Shown here: in pieces, positions 1 to 6,323 of the stretch
Layout of the letters: the number at the start of each line of letters is the position of its first letter
Position numbering within the stretch: the stretch's first letter is position 1
Assembly: GCA_946539175.1 (NCBI GenBank)
Contig: CAMNHH010000038.1
Span: forward strand, 1-15,550
Source: an uncultured Clostridia bacterium
Lineage (GTDB): Bacteria; Bacillota; Clostridia; Oscillospirales; Oscillospiraceae
DNA: 15,550 nt
Direction: 5' to 3'
Position numbers and translations under genes: made by a program
Notes under the pieces: model-generated
The model's database searches: none
Told to the model about the DNA's origin: nothing
What the model saw: only the letters and a program-made list of their open reading frames with translations

Positions 1-78
1 GCTGTGAACTTTTCGTTAATTATTTCACTGTCCTCTTGACGGGATGCGGTTCACCCGGACGGGGCGTTTTCCTGTGCT

Positions 79-495
79 TCAGAGCTCCAGCCGCAGGTTC
101 AAAATCCGGTCGATCTCAATGACGGAACGGTCCGCCAGCTCCAGCAGGCGGCAGACCGGGTCCACCCGACGGATGGACAGACGGCGGGTCAGATACTCGC
201 CTCCCAGCTTCAGACCGTCGGGCTCGAACCAGCTCAGCTCCACGTCCACCGGGCCGTCGGAGCCCTCCAGCCGCCGGGCCAGCTCCGTCAGCCGCTGGTT
301 CAGCTCCTGCTTGGCGTCCTCGTCCAGCTCGATCTGCCGGGCGGTGAGCCGGGCCGCCTCCTGAATCACCGCCTCGTAGCCCGTCAGGGCCGCGAAGGGG
401 GAGAACTGGGCCGCCCGTTCCTCCAGGGGCATGGGCGGATGCCGCCGGGAAACCGGCCGCTCCAGATCTATGATGTCATCGTATTTCCCCGGCAT
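79..495 (-). CDS. YolD-like family protein
   Basis: A 138-residue soluble protein. The N-terminal third carries the YolD-like signature: YDDIIDLERPVS at about residues 5-16, then a block with RAAQFSPFAALTGY at about 27-40, followed by charged helical sequence. The C-terminal part is a small beta-rich segment ending in an IEIDRI motif. YolD-like proteins often sit beside Y-family (UmuC/DinB-like) DNA polymerases and are thought to act in the damage response; their biochemistry is unclear. No polymerase is visible here, but one could lie beyond the left edge, because no terminator is seen in bases 1-78. The start at 495 is chosen because GGAGGTGA lies 7 bases upstream, and the frame further upstream has no family resemblance. 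The upstream promoter shows no obvious LexA box (GAAC-N4-GTTC). Family assignment is confident; function is uncertain. Confidence 0.88.
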   Translation of the reverse strand: MPGKYDDIIDLERPVSRRHPPMPLEERAAQFSPFAALTGYEAVIQEAARLTARQIELDEDAKQELNQRLTELARRLEGSDGPVDVELSWFEPDGLKLGGEYLTRRLSIRRVDPVCRLLELADRSVIEIDRILNLRLEL

Positions 496-523
496 CTCAT
501 CACCTCCCCGATCCCGCAGCACC

Positions 524-551
524 ATTGTACCACAATTTCCGAAAAAAACAA
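524..551 (-). promoter_or_regulatory. Promoter for the YolD-like gene
   Basis: Read on the minus strand: a TTGTTT -35 box (546-551), a 16-base spacer and a TACAAT -10 box (524-529) preceded by TGG, an extended -10. It lies about 30 bases upstream of the start codon at 495 and between that gene and its minus-strand neighbour. The -35 match is only moderate. No operator palindrome was found. Confidence 0.5.
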
Positions 552-598
552 TACCGCCCTGCCTTGCAGATCCGTATTCATTTTGCGTTTCGCGTTTT

Positions 599-1237
599 TC
601 AGTCCTCCGGCATCCCGTCCCAATCCTCCCGGAATACCACGGCGGAGACGCCGGCGGCCTCCAGCCGCTGCAGCAGGGTCTGCCTGCTGTCCCAGAACAG
701 AACCGAACCGTCGGGCAGCCGCCGGTGGAGACAGCCCAGCCCGGGGCAGGGAAAGCCCCGCTCCGGCAGCGGACCCGTCCAGGGGGCCGGAGGCCCGCCC
801 GGGCCGGACCTGACCCGCAGGGGCAGAGCGTCCAGCAGCAGCCGCTCCCCATCGGCCCGGCGGGCCGCCAGCCAGCGGGAGAAGGCGCAGCCGCCCCGCC
901 AGGGCCCAGTCAGCAGCGCCGCGTGGGGCAGGGCCCGGTAGGCCGGGGGCACCGCCGTCTCCCGCCCCGCCAGGGCCCGGACCAGCTCCGCCAGCAGGGG
1001 AGCGGGAGGCCGCTCAAAGTCCAGCACCAGAAGCCCCGGCAGCCCGGCCAGCGCCGCCCTGGCCGCCGCCAGCCCCCGCCGGTCCGGCAGGAAGCGGTCG
1101 TCCAGAATCAGCCCAGCCGCCCCCTCCGGCAGGGAGCGGGAGCGCCATTGCCCGTCCGGCCCGAAGCCCCAGCCCCGGACCAGTCCCCCGACGGCGGGAT
1201 TTCCCGGTTTTTCCGCGAAATATACGCAAGTTTTCAT
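599..1237 (-). CDS. Uncharacterised 212-residue protein
   Basis: Not recognised. The ATG at 1237 encodes 212 residues; an in-frame TTG at 1243 would add two. A GGGGA stretch 6 bases before the ATG and GGAAGG further upstream could serve as ribosome binding sites. The product is very rich in Arg, Pro, Gly and Leu, has no signal peptide or membrane span, and is soluble by inspection. Hydrophobic strand-like pieces followed by acidic residues (GLILDD near residue 45, LLVLDFE near 71) alternate with helical segments, and a GPWRGG motif falls near 110-115. That pattern would suit an alpha/beta fold, possibly barrel-like, but no catalytic motif is certain. It precedes the YolD-like gene on the same strand, with a 103-base gap containing its own promoter. 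The start region overlaps the -35 box of the divergent yqeG promoter. Reality as a gene is likely from its long open frame and placement. Confidence 0.68.
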   Translation of the reverse strand: MKTCVYFAEKPGNPAVGGLVRGWGFGPDGQWRSRSLPEGAAGLILDDRFLPDRRGLAAARAALAGLPGLLVLDFERPPAPLLAELVRALAGRETAVPPAYRALPHAALLTGPWRGGCAFSRWLAARRADGERLLLDALPLRVRSGPGGPPAPWTGPLPERGFPCPGLGCLHRRLPDGSVLFWDSRQTLLQRLEAAGVSAVVFREDWDGMPED

Positions 1238-1265
1238 GGACAATCCCCGCCTTCCGTGCTATAAT
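1237..1265 (+). promoter_or_regulatory. Promoter for yqeG-pepP-acyltransferase operon
   Basis: TGGACA (-35, 1237-1242), a 17-base spacer and a perfect TATAAT (-10, 1260-1265). It is placed 55 bases before the yqeG start codon. The -35 box overlaps the start codon of the divergent gene at 599-1237, so expression of the two could interfere. A small GTGGG-GA-CCCAC hairpin (1281-1292) lies in the leader and has no recognised role. Confidence 0.8.
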
Positions 1266-1320
1266 ATAGAAAGGGGCTCTGTGGGGACCCACGGGATTTT
1301 ATGAAGGGAGACTGCGATCT

Positions 1321-1821
1321 ATGCCCTTTTCTCTGCTGCCCAGGCTGATTTTTCGCCGGCTGACGGACCTTACGCCCGCCTTTCTCAAGGAGCGGGGCAT
1401 CGACCTTCTGATGCTGGACTTCGACAATACCATGCTGCCCTACACCTCCCGGATCCCCAGCCCGGAGCTGCTGCGCTGGATCGACGGAATGAAGCGGGGC
1501 GGCGTCCGCCTCTGCGTCGTGTCCAACAGCAAGAAGGCCAAGGCCGCCGGCTTCTGCAAGGCCCACAACATTCCCTGCATCACCCACTCCAAAAAGCCCA
1601 CCGGCAAGGGCATCCGCCAATGTCTGGCCCGCTTCGACGCGGCCCCGGACCGGGCGGCCCTGGCGGGGGACCAGATCTTCACCGACGTGCTGGGGGCCAA
1701 CTGCGCCGGGGCGGTGTCCATCCTGGTGAAGCCCATTCATCTGCACAACATTTGGCTGAAGCTCCGTCATCTGGCGGAGCAGCCGTTTATATTTATCGCA
1801 AGAAAAAGGAGAATCACTTAA
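1321..1821 (+). CDS. YqeG family HAD IIIA-type phosphatase
   Basis: A 166-residue haloacid dehalogenase-superfamily protein. Motif I is DFDNT at residues 33-37 (D33 nucleophile, D35 general acid/base), motif II is the Ser in VSNS (67-70), the motif III lysine lies in the KKP at 91-93, and motif IV is GDQIFTD (116-122). The order and the compact length match YqeG, a small cytoplasmic phosphatase-like protein widespread in Firmicutes; members are related to mitochondrial GEP4-type phosphatidylglycerophosphate phosphatases, but the substrate in bacteria is not settled. AAGGGAG (1304-1310), 10 bases ahead of the ATG, supports the start. The stop codon is two bases before the next ATG, so it is translationally close to pepP. 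In many Clostridia it sits near shikimate genes, as here. Confidence 0.93.
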   Translation: MPFSLLPRLIFRRLTDLTPAFLKERGIDLLMLDFDNTMLPYTSRIPSPELLRWIDGMKRGGVRLCVVSNSKKAKAAGFCKAHNIPCITHSKKPTGKGIRQCLARFDAAPDRAALAGDQIFTDVLGANCAGAVSILVKPIHLHNIWLKLRHLAEQPFIFIARKRRIT

Positions 1822-1823
1822 TC

Positions 1824-2897
1824 ATGACAAATCTGGAAAAGTATCTCTCTCTGCTGGAAAAGGGCAGCTTCGACGGTCTGCTGCTCACCAGCCCCATCTC
1901 CCGGAAGTACTGCGCCGAGTTCAACGTGGACGAGGGCGTGGCCATCGTCACCGGGAAGGGCTGCCGCTACTTCACCGACTCCCGCTACATCGAAACGGCG
2001 GAGAAGAACCTCAAGGGCTTTGAGGTCCGCATGGTGTCCAAGGACAACGGCTACATCAAGCAGCTGAACCAGGCCATCGAGGAGTTCGAGGTCTTCACCC
2101 TGGGCTTCGAGGAGGACTTCCTCACCGTATCCGAGTTCCGGAGCTACGAGAGCAAGCTGAACGCCAAGCTGGTGCCCTGCCAGCAGGCCATCAACGCCTT
2201 CCGGGTGGTGAAGGAAGAATACGAGCTCCAGCGGATGCGGGAGGCACAGGCCATCACCGACCGGGCCTTCACCGAGGTCTGCAAGCGGATCAAGGTGGGC
2301 ATGAGCGAGAAGGAGCTGGCGGCGGAGCTGATTTACTGCCTGTACAAGTTCGGCGCCGAGGGCCTGTCCTTCGCACCCATCGTGGTCTCCGGCCCCAATA
2401 CCTCCATGCCCCACGGCGTCCCCGGCGAGCGGAAGCTGCAGGCCGGCGACTTCATCACCATGGACTTCGGCGTGGTCTACAAGGACTACTGCTCCGATAT
2501 GACCCGTACCGTGGCCCTGGGCTACGCCACCGACGAGATGAAGCAGGTCTATGAGACCGTGCTGAAGGCCCAGCTGGCGGGCATCGCCGTCACCAAGGCC
2601 GGCGTCACCGGCCAGGCCATCGACGGGGCCGCCCGGAAGGTCATTGCCGACGCCGGCTACGGCGACTGCTTCGGCCACGGCTACGGCCACTGCCTGGGCC
2701 TGCTGGTCCACGAGGCGCCCAACTGCAACCCCTCCAACGACAAGCCCATGCCCGCAGGCTGCGTGTCCTCCGCCGAGCCCGGCATCTACATCCCCGGCAA
2801 GTTCGGCGTCCGCATCGAGGACTGCGTGATCATCCGGGAGGACGGCGTGGAGGATCTGGCCCACAGCCCCAAGCAGTTGATCATCCTGGAAGCCTGA
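1824..2897 (+). CDS. pepP: Xaa-Pro peptidase, M24 family
   Basis: A 357-residue cytosolic metallopeptidase that releases N-terminal residues preceding proline, or cleaves X-Pro dipeptides. The N-terminal creatinase-type domain spans about 1-125 and the pita-bread catalytic domain about 133-357. All five metal ligands are present: D214 (MDFG), D225 (SDMTRT), H289 (GHGYGHCLG), E318 (SAEPG) and E332 (RIEDC); the VHE near 295-297 is also typical. Length fits Firmicute YqhT-type proteins. The ATG at 1824 is chosen over upstream in-frame codons because AAGGAG sits at 1806-1811 and family homology begins there; the upstream extension would overlap yqeG. It lies between yqeG and the acyltransferase and is close to efp, a linkage common in Firmicutes. 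Aminopeptidase P versus prolidase cannot be settled from sequence alone. Confidence 0.95.
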   Translation: MTNLEKYLSLLEKGSFDGLLLTSPISRKYCAEFNVDEGVAIVTGKGCRYFTDSRYIETAEKNLKGFEVRMVSKDNGYIKQLNQAIEEFEVFTLGFEEDFLTVSEFRSYESKLNAKLVPCQQAINAFRVVKEEYELQRMREAQAITDRAFTEVCKRIKVGMSEKELAAELIYCLYKFGAEGLSFAPIVVSGPNTSMPHGVPGERKLQAGDFITMDFGVVYKDYCSDMTRTVALGYATDEMKQVYETVLKAQLAGIAVTKAGVTGQAIDGAARKVIADAGYGDCFGHGYGHCLGLLVHEAPNCNPSNDKPMPAGCVSSAEPGIYIPGKFGVRIEDCVIIREDGVEDLAHSPKQLIILEA

Positions 2898-2900
2898 CGA

Positions 2901-3989
2901 TTGACGCAGATGGGGAAGCACAGCAATGCCGCCGCCGGAACGCCGCTTCCGGCCCGACCCGCCAGACAGCCATATCTGGACGTGCTCCGAATCCTCTCGG
3001 CCTTTTTCGTCATCGTCAACCATACCTCCATCGTGATTTTTCGGAACTCCGTCCCTTCCTGGGGCTGGTTGGTGAGCCTGGCCTGGTACTTCGTCTCCAA
3101 GCCGGCGGTGCCGGTGTTTCTGATGATCACAGGCATCCTGTTTCTGGACCGGGAGCCGGACTGGAGCCAGACCAGGCGCCGGTCCCTTCGGATCCTGGCG
3201 GTTCTGGCGGCGTCCAACCTGTTCTACTACGGCTATCATCTGCTGACCAGGCCCGGCATGAAGCTGAGTCTGCTGAGCCTGGCCAACGGCCTGCTGGACA
3301 AGGAAGTGGATACCCTCTGGTATCTGGATCTCTATCTGGGGATTCTGCTGATGATGCCCTTCTTCCAGAAGCTGGCCCGGAGCCTGAGCCGCCGGGAGGA
3401 GGCCTGGCTGCTTTTCCTGTCGGTGGGCGTGCTGAGCGCCCTGGCCATGGTGCCCCATTTTTTGCCGGAGCTGCGGCTCAGCGCCACCTTCAGGACCCCG
3501 CTGCTGCCGACCTACGTGGGCTATCTCTTCCTGGGCCACTATATCCATCATGATTGGACGGAACTGCGGCCCCGGCGGACGCTGCTTCTGTGCGGGCTCC
3601 TGTTTACCGCGCTGCTGGTTCTGGAGCTCTGGCTCAGCTACGGCTTTTACGGCAGGAACCCGTCGAGCTATCTGCAGATGGACAACCGCCTGTTTCTGAC
3701 GGTGGCGATCCGCAGCGTCTGCCTGTTTACCGCGGTGCTGGTCCTGTGCCGGAACCTGGAGCAAAGGCCGGGGCTCTGCCGCCGCCTGGAGAAGCTGGCC
3801 GTCCTGACCTTCGGCATTTTCCTGCTGGGGGACCTGGCCATCGATCTGACCAAGCCCTTGTATCTGTGGATGTGCGGCTTCCTGCCCCGCATGGGGGCCA
3901 TGCTCCTTTGGGAGCTGGTGATTTTTGCGCTCAGCGGCCTTTGGACCTGGCTTCTGCGGCGGATCCCGCCGCTGCGCCGCTTTCTGTAG
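2901..3989 (+). CDS. Membrane acyltransferase (acyltransferase 3 family)
   Basis: A 362-residue integral membrane protein of the acyltransferase 3 / OatA-like superfamily, which moves acyl groups across or onto cell-surface polysaccharides, peptidoglycan or lipids. The N-terminal signature YLDVLRILSAFFVIVNH puts the conserved Arg at residue 30 and His at 41, followed by a second span with the VPVFLMITG motif (about 70-78) and LWYL near 139-142. Roughly ten hydrophobic segments follow; no extracellular SGNH esterase domain is attached, so the acceptor is unknown. The first codon is probably TTG at 2901, because GGAAG lies 8 bases upstream; ATG at 2910 is the alternative. Only three bases separate it from the pepP stop, so it is co-transcribed. 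No convincing terminator follows, but a new promoter begins 31 bases after its stop codon. The likely role is cell-envelope modification. Confidence 0.88.
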   Translation: MTQMGKHSNAAAGTPLPARPARQPYLDVLRILSAFFVIVNHTSIVIFRNSVPSWGWLVSLAWYFVSKPAVPVFLMITGILFLDREPDWSQTRRRSLRILAVLAASNLFYYGYHLLTRPGMKLSLLSLANGLLDKEVDTLWYLDLYLGILLMMPFFQKLARSLSRREEAWLLFLSVGVLSALAMVPHFLPELRLSATFRTPLLPTYVGYLFLGHYIHHDWTELRPRRTLLLCGLLFTALLVLELWLSYGFYGRNPSSYLQMDNRLFLTVAIRSVCLFTAVLVLCRNLEQRPGLCRRLEKLAVLTFGIFLLGDLAIDLTKPLYLWMCGFLPRMGAMLLWELVIFALSGLWTWLLRRIPPLRRFL

Positions 3990-4020
3990 GGGCCAAATTC
4001 CACGCCCCACAATAAAATGC

Positions 4021-4049
4021 TTGCAAAATCTGGAAGCATGTAGTATACT
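4021..4049 (+). promoter_or_regulatory. Promoter for efp
   Basis: TTGCAA (-35, 4021-4026), a 17-base spacer and TATACT (-10, 4044-4049), embedded in a clearly AT-rich stretch between two GC-rich genes. Transcription would start near 4056, giving a leader of about 57 bases before the efp ATG. No riboswitch-like structure is apparent in the leader. Confidence 0.8.
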
Positions 4050-4112
4050 ATACCAGTATAAATGCCGGAACGGCAGAAAATCGTATATTTTACAGTTTTG
4101 GAGGAAACATAT

Positions 4113-4682
4113 ATGGCAACCATTACCGCTGGTGATTTCAGAAACGGCAAGACCTTTGAGATGGACGGCAAGATCTATCAGGTCGTGGAGTTCCAGCACG
4201 TCAAGCCCGGCAAGGGCGCGGCCTTTGTCCGCACCAAGATGAGAAACATCATCACCGGCGGCGTGACCGAGACCTCCTTCAACCCCACCGCCAAGTTTGA
4301 GGAAGCCTTCGTGGAGCGCAAGAAGATGGCCTACTCCTACAACGACGGCGATCTGTACTACTTCATGGACAACGAGACCTTCGACATGGTCCCCCTGGGC
4401 AAGGACGTGCTGCCCGACGCCTTCAAGTTCGTCAAGGAAAACGAAGAGTGCACCCTCCTGTCCTACAAGGGCAACGTCTTCGGCGTGGAGTGCCCCAACT
4501 TCGTGATCCTGGAGGTCACCCACACCGAGCCCGGCCTGGCCGGCAACACCGCCACCAACACCCTGAAGCCCGGCACGCTGGAGACCGGCGCTGAGATCAA
4601 GATCCCCCTGTTCATCAACGAGGGCGACCTGATCCAGATCGACACCCGTACCGGCGAATACATGGGCCGCGCCAAGGCTTAA
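4113..4682 (+). CDS. efp: Elongation factor P
   Basis: A 189-residue translation factor that binds between the ribosomal P and E sites and relieves stalling at consecutive prolines. The N-terminal KOW-like domain carries the loop HVKPGKGAAF with the modifiable lysine at K34, the position that is beta-lysylated in E. coli (K34) or 5-aminopentanolated in Bacillus. The OB domains follow, with the EF-P signature near 150-170 (NTATNTLKPGTLETGA) and a normal C-terminus. The ATG at 4113 is preceded by GGAGG (4100-4104, 8 bases upstream) and starts with the family's MATITAGDF; an upstream in-frame ATG at 4062 lies at the predicted transcription start and is rejected. No EF-P modification enzyme is encoded here. 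Proximity to the X-Pro peptidase gene recurs in Firmicutes. Confidence 0.98.
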   Translation: MATITAGDFRNGKTFEMDGKIYQVVEFQHVKPGKGAAFVRTKMRNIITGGVTETSFNPTAKFEEAFVERKKMAYSYNDGDLYYFMDNETFDMVPLGKDVLPDAFKFVKENEECTLLSYKGNVFGVECPNFVILEVTHTEPGLAGNTATNTLKPGTLETGAEIKIPLFINEGDLIQIDTRTGEYMGRAKA

Positions 4683-4690
4683 ACAGCCGA

Positions 4691-4713
4691 CAGCTGACAA
4701 GGGTCAGTTGACA
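4691..4713. repeat. Small hairpin in the efp to zinc-ribbon gene gap
   Basis: CAGCTGAC (4691-4698), loop AAGG, GTCAGTTG (4703-4710): an eight-pair stem with one G-U pair, starting nine bases after the efp stop codon and followed by ACAATT rather than a T run. It is not a typical terminator. The GACAGCTGAC / CAGTTGACAATT wording resembles short dispersed intergenic repeats seen in related genomes, which is inference. It may be a processing or stability element between co-transcribed genes. Confidence 0.4.
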
Positions 4714-4760
4714 ATTCTCACCTACCAACACCTGCTGTACGAAGAAAGGAGCATAACACC

Positions 4761-5237
4761 ATGACATTATCTGAAAAAGCCGCGTACCTCAAGGGCCTGA
4801 TGGACGGCATCAAGCTGGACACCGAAAAGGACGAGAACCGCCTGCTGAAGGCTGTGGTGGACCTGCTCCAGGACATGGCCGTCTCCATCGACGACCTGGA
4901 GGACAACGCCATTGCCGTCTCCGACGAGCTGGATGAGATCGAGGAAAACCTGGACGCCATCGACGAGTACCTGATGGACGAGGACGAGGACGACGAGGAT
5001 TACGACGACGATTTCGACTACGACGAGGACGAGGATTATGACCTGGGCGACGACGACTTCGACTTCGACGAGGATCCCGTCTATGAGGTCACCTGCCCCA
5101 AGTGCGGCGAGGTCCACCAGTTCAGCGAGAAGGAACTGCTGGAGGGCTCCAAGCCCTGCTCCAAGTGCGGCGAGCTGCTGGAGTTCGAGTTCGACGAGGA
5201 CGACGAGGACAACGAGAACGACGAGATGCCCTTCTGA
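4761..5237 (+). CDS. Acidic zinc-ribbon protein, CD1247 N-terminal domain type
   Basis: A 158-residue protein of a family common in Clostridia (CD1247-like N-terminal domain); its function is unknown. Residues 1-72 are helical and charged, matching the family domain (EKAAYLKGLMDGI at the start, then heptad-like acidic helices). Residues 73-106 are an almost pure Asp/Glu/Tyr/Phe stretch. Residues 112-136 form a four-cysteine zinc ribbon, CPKCGE (C112, C115) and CSKCGE (C133, C136), and a second acidic tail ends in MPF. No signal peptide or membrane span. AAAGGAG (4745-4751), 9 bases before the ATG, supports the start. It follows efp by 78 bases with no clear terminator between, so joint transcription from the efp promoter is likely. 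The acidic tracts suggest contact with a basic protein or with metal, but that is inference. Confidence 0.88.
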   Translation: MTLSEKAAYLKGLMDGIKLDTEKDENRLLKAVVDLLQDMAVSIDDLEDNAIAVSDELDEIEENLDAIDEYLMDEDEDDEDYDDDFDYDEDEDYDLGDDDFDFDEDPVYEVTCPKCGEVHQFSEKELLEGSKPCSKCGELLEFEFDEDDEDNENDEMPF

Positions 5238-5244
5238 TTGCGAG

Positions 5245-5286
5245 AAAAAGAATGCCCTTCCGGCGCGCCGGAAGGGCATTCTTTTT
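5245..5286. terminator. Bidirectional intrinsic terminator
   Basis: A perfect 42-bp palindrome centred at 5265/5266: AAAAAGAATGCCCTTCCGGCG followed by its exact complement, ending in a run of six T on the plus strand and five A (T on the minus strand) at the other end. It starts seven bases after the zinc-ribbon gene stop and ends two bases before the aroF stop on the opposite strand, so it can end both convergent operons. Confidence 0.95.
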
Positions 5287-5288
5287 TC

Positions 5289-6323
5289 TTAAACCGTCTC
5301 CGCCAGCTCATAAACCAGCCGCTCCGTCTTTTCCCAGCCCAGGCAGGGGTCGGTGATGGACTGGCCCCAGACGCCGCCGCCGGGGGCCTGGCAGCCGTCC
5401 TCCAGATAGCTCTCCACCAGAAAGCCCTTCACCAGCCGGCCCAGGTCCCGATCCCGGCGGCAGCTTTGCAGCACATCCCGGATCACGTCGGGCTGCCGGA
5501 AGGGATCCTTGCCGGAGTTGGCGTGGCTGGCGTCGATGATGACGGCGGGGTTTTGGGCCCCGGAGGCCAGATACAGGTCCCGCAGCCGCTGCAGATCCGC
5601 AAAGCCGTAGTTGGGGATGCTGGGGCCCTCCCCGGTTTTCCGGCCCCGCAGCACCGCGTGGGCCAGGGGATTGCCCCCGGAGTGGACCGCCCAGCCCCGA
5701 TAGATGAAGCTGTGGCCGGTCTGGGCCGCGTGGATGGCGTTGAGCATGATGCTTAAGTCCCCCGAGGTGGGGTTCTTCATGCCCACGGGGATCCCCAGGC
5801 CGGAGGCCGTCAGCCGGTGCTGCTGGTCCTCCACGGAGCGGGCTCCCACGGTGACGTAGGCCAGCAGGTCGTCCAGATAGCGGTGGTTTTCCGGGTAGAG
5901 CAGCTCGTCGGCGCAGGTGAAGCCCGTCTCCCGCAGGGCCCGCAGATGCAGGGAGCGCACCGCGATGATCCCCTTGAAGGGGTCGGGCCGCCCCGCCGCG
6001 TCGGGCTGGTGCACCAGACCCATGTAGCCCTCTCCGTTGGTCCTGGGCTTGTTGGAGAAGACCCGGGGCACGATGAAGAGCTTGTCCCGTACCCGCTCCG
6101 CAAGCTCCCGCAGCCGGGACAGGTATTCCAGCACGCTGTCGGCGTTGTCCGCCGAGCAGGGGCCGATGATCAACAGGCAGCGCCCGTCCCGGCCCTCAAA
6201 AATGTCCCGCAGGGTCGCGGCCCGCCGCTCCACGATGGGCTCCAGCTCCGCCGTCACCGGATAGAGCTTTTTGGTCTCCATGGGGATGGTGAGCTTCCGC
6301 TCAAATTCCAGATCCATCTTCAA
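5289..6323 (-). CDS. aroF: 3-deoxy-7-phosphoheptulonate synthase (DAHP synthase, type I alpha)
   Basis: The first enzyme of the shikimate pathway: condenses phosphoenolpyruvate with erythrose 4-phosphate in the cytosol. At 344 residues it matches the AroF/G/H class without an attached regulatory domain. Conserved pieces: GPCS (54-57, metal-ligand C56), KPRTNGEGYMGL (92-103), GARSVEDQQHR (160-170), KNPTSGD (183-189), DASHANS with H267, VES with E304, and TDPCLGW with D325, the last metal ligand. The first codon is probably TTG at 6323 because GGAGG lies 9 bases upstream; ATG at 6317 would leave a 15-base spacing. Either start lies inside the end of aroA, so the two genes overlap by 23 or 17 bases and are likely translationally coupled. 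It is the last gene of the operon although it catalyses the first step. Sensitivity to Phe or Tyr cannot be assigned from sequence alone. Confidence 0.96.
   Translation of the reverse strand: MKMDLEFERKLTIPMETKKLYPVTAELEPIVERRAATLRDIFEGRDGRCLLIIGPCSADNADSVLEYLSRLRELAERVRDKLFIVPRVFSNKPRTNGEGYMGLVHQPDAAGRPDPFKGIIAVRSLHLRALRETGFTCADELLYPENHRYLDDLLAYVTVGARSVEDQQHRLTASGLGIPVGMKNPTSGDLSIMLNAIHAAQTGHSFIYRGWAVHSGGNPLAHAVLRGRKTGEGPSIPNYGFADLQRLRDLYLASGAQNPAVIIDASHANSGKDPFRQPDVIRDVLQSCRRDRDLGRLVKGFLVESYLEDGCQAPGGGVWGQSITDPCLGWEKTERLVYELAETV

Noticed and set aside
500..600. A LexA (SOS) box upstream of the YolD-like gene
   Set aside because: No GAAC-N4-GTTC or close variant was found in this gap on either strand.
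3989..4008. GGGGC ... GCCCC after the acyltransferase as a terminator
   Set aside because: Only five pairs around a ten-base loop, and ACAATAAAA follows instead of a T run.
1818..4700. A 960-codon open frame on the minus strand opposite pepP, the acyltransferase and efp
   Set aside because: It is antisense to three clear genes. The translation is low-complexity, rich in His, Gln, Val and Gly, with no family motif; long stop-free frames are expected opposite GC-rich genes.
4708..4740. TTGACA at 4708-4713 as a promoter for the zinc-ribbon gene
   Set aside because: No -10 box at 16-18 bases; the nearest candidate (CTGTAC) has a 21-base spacer. The hexamer overlaps a hairpin stem.
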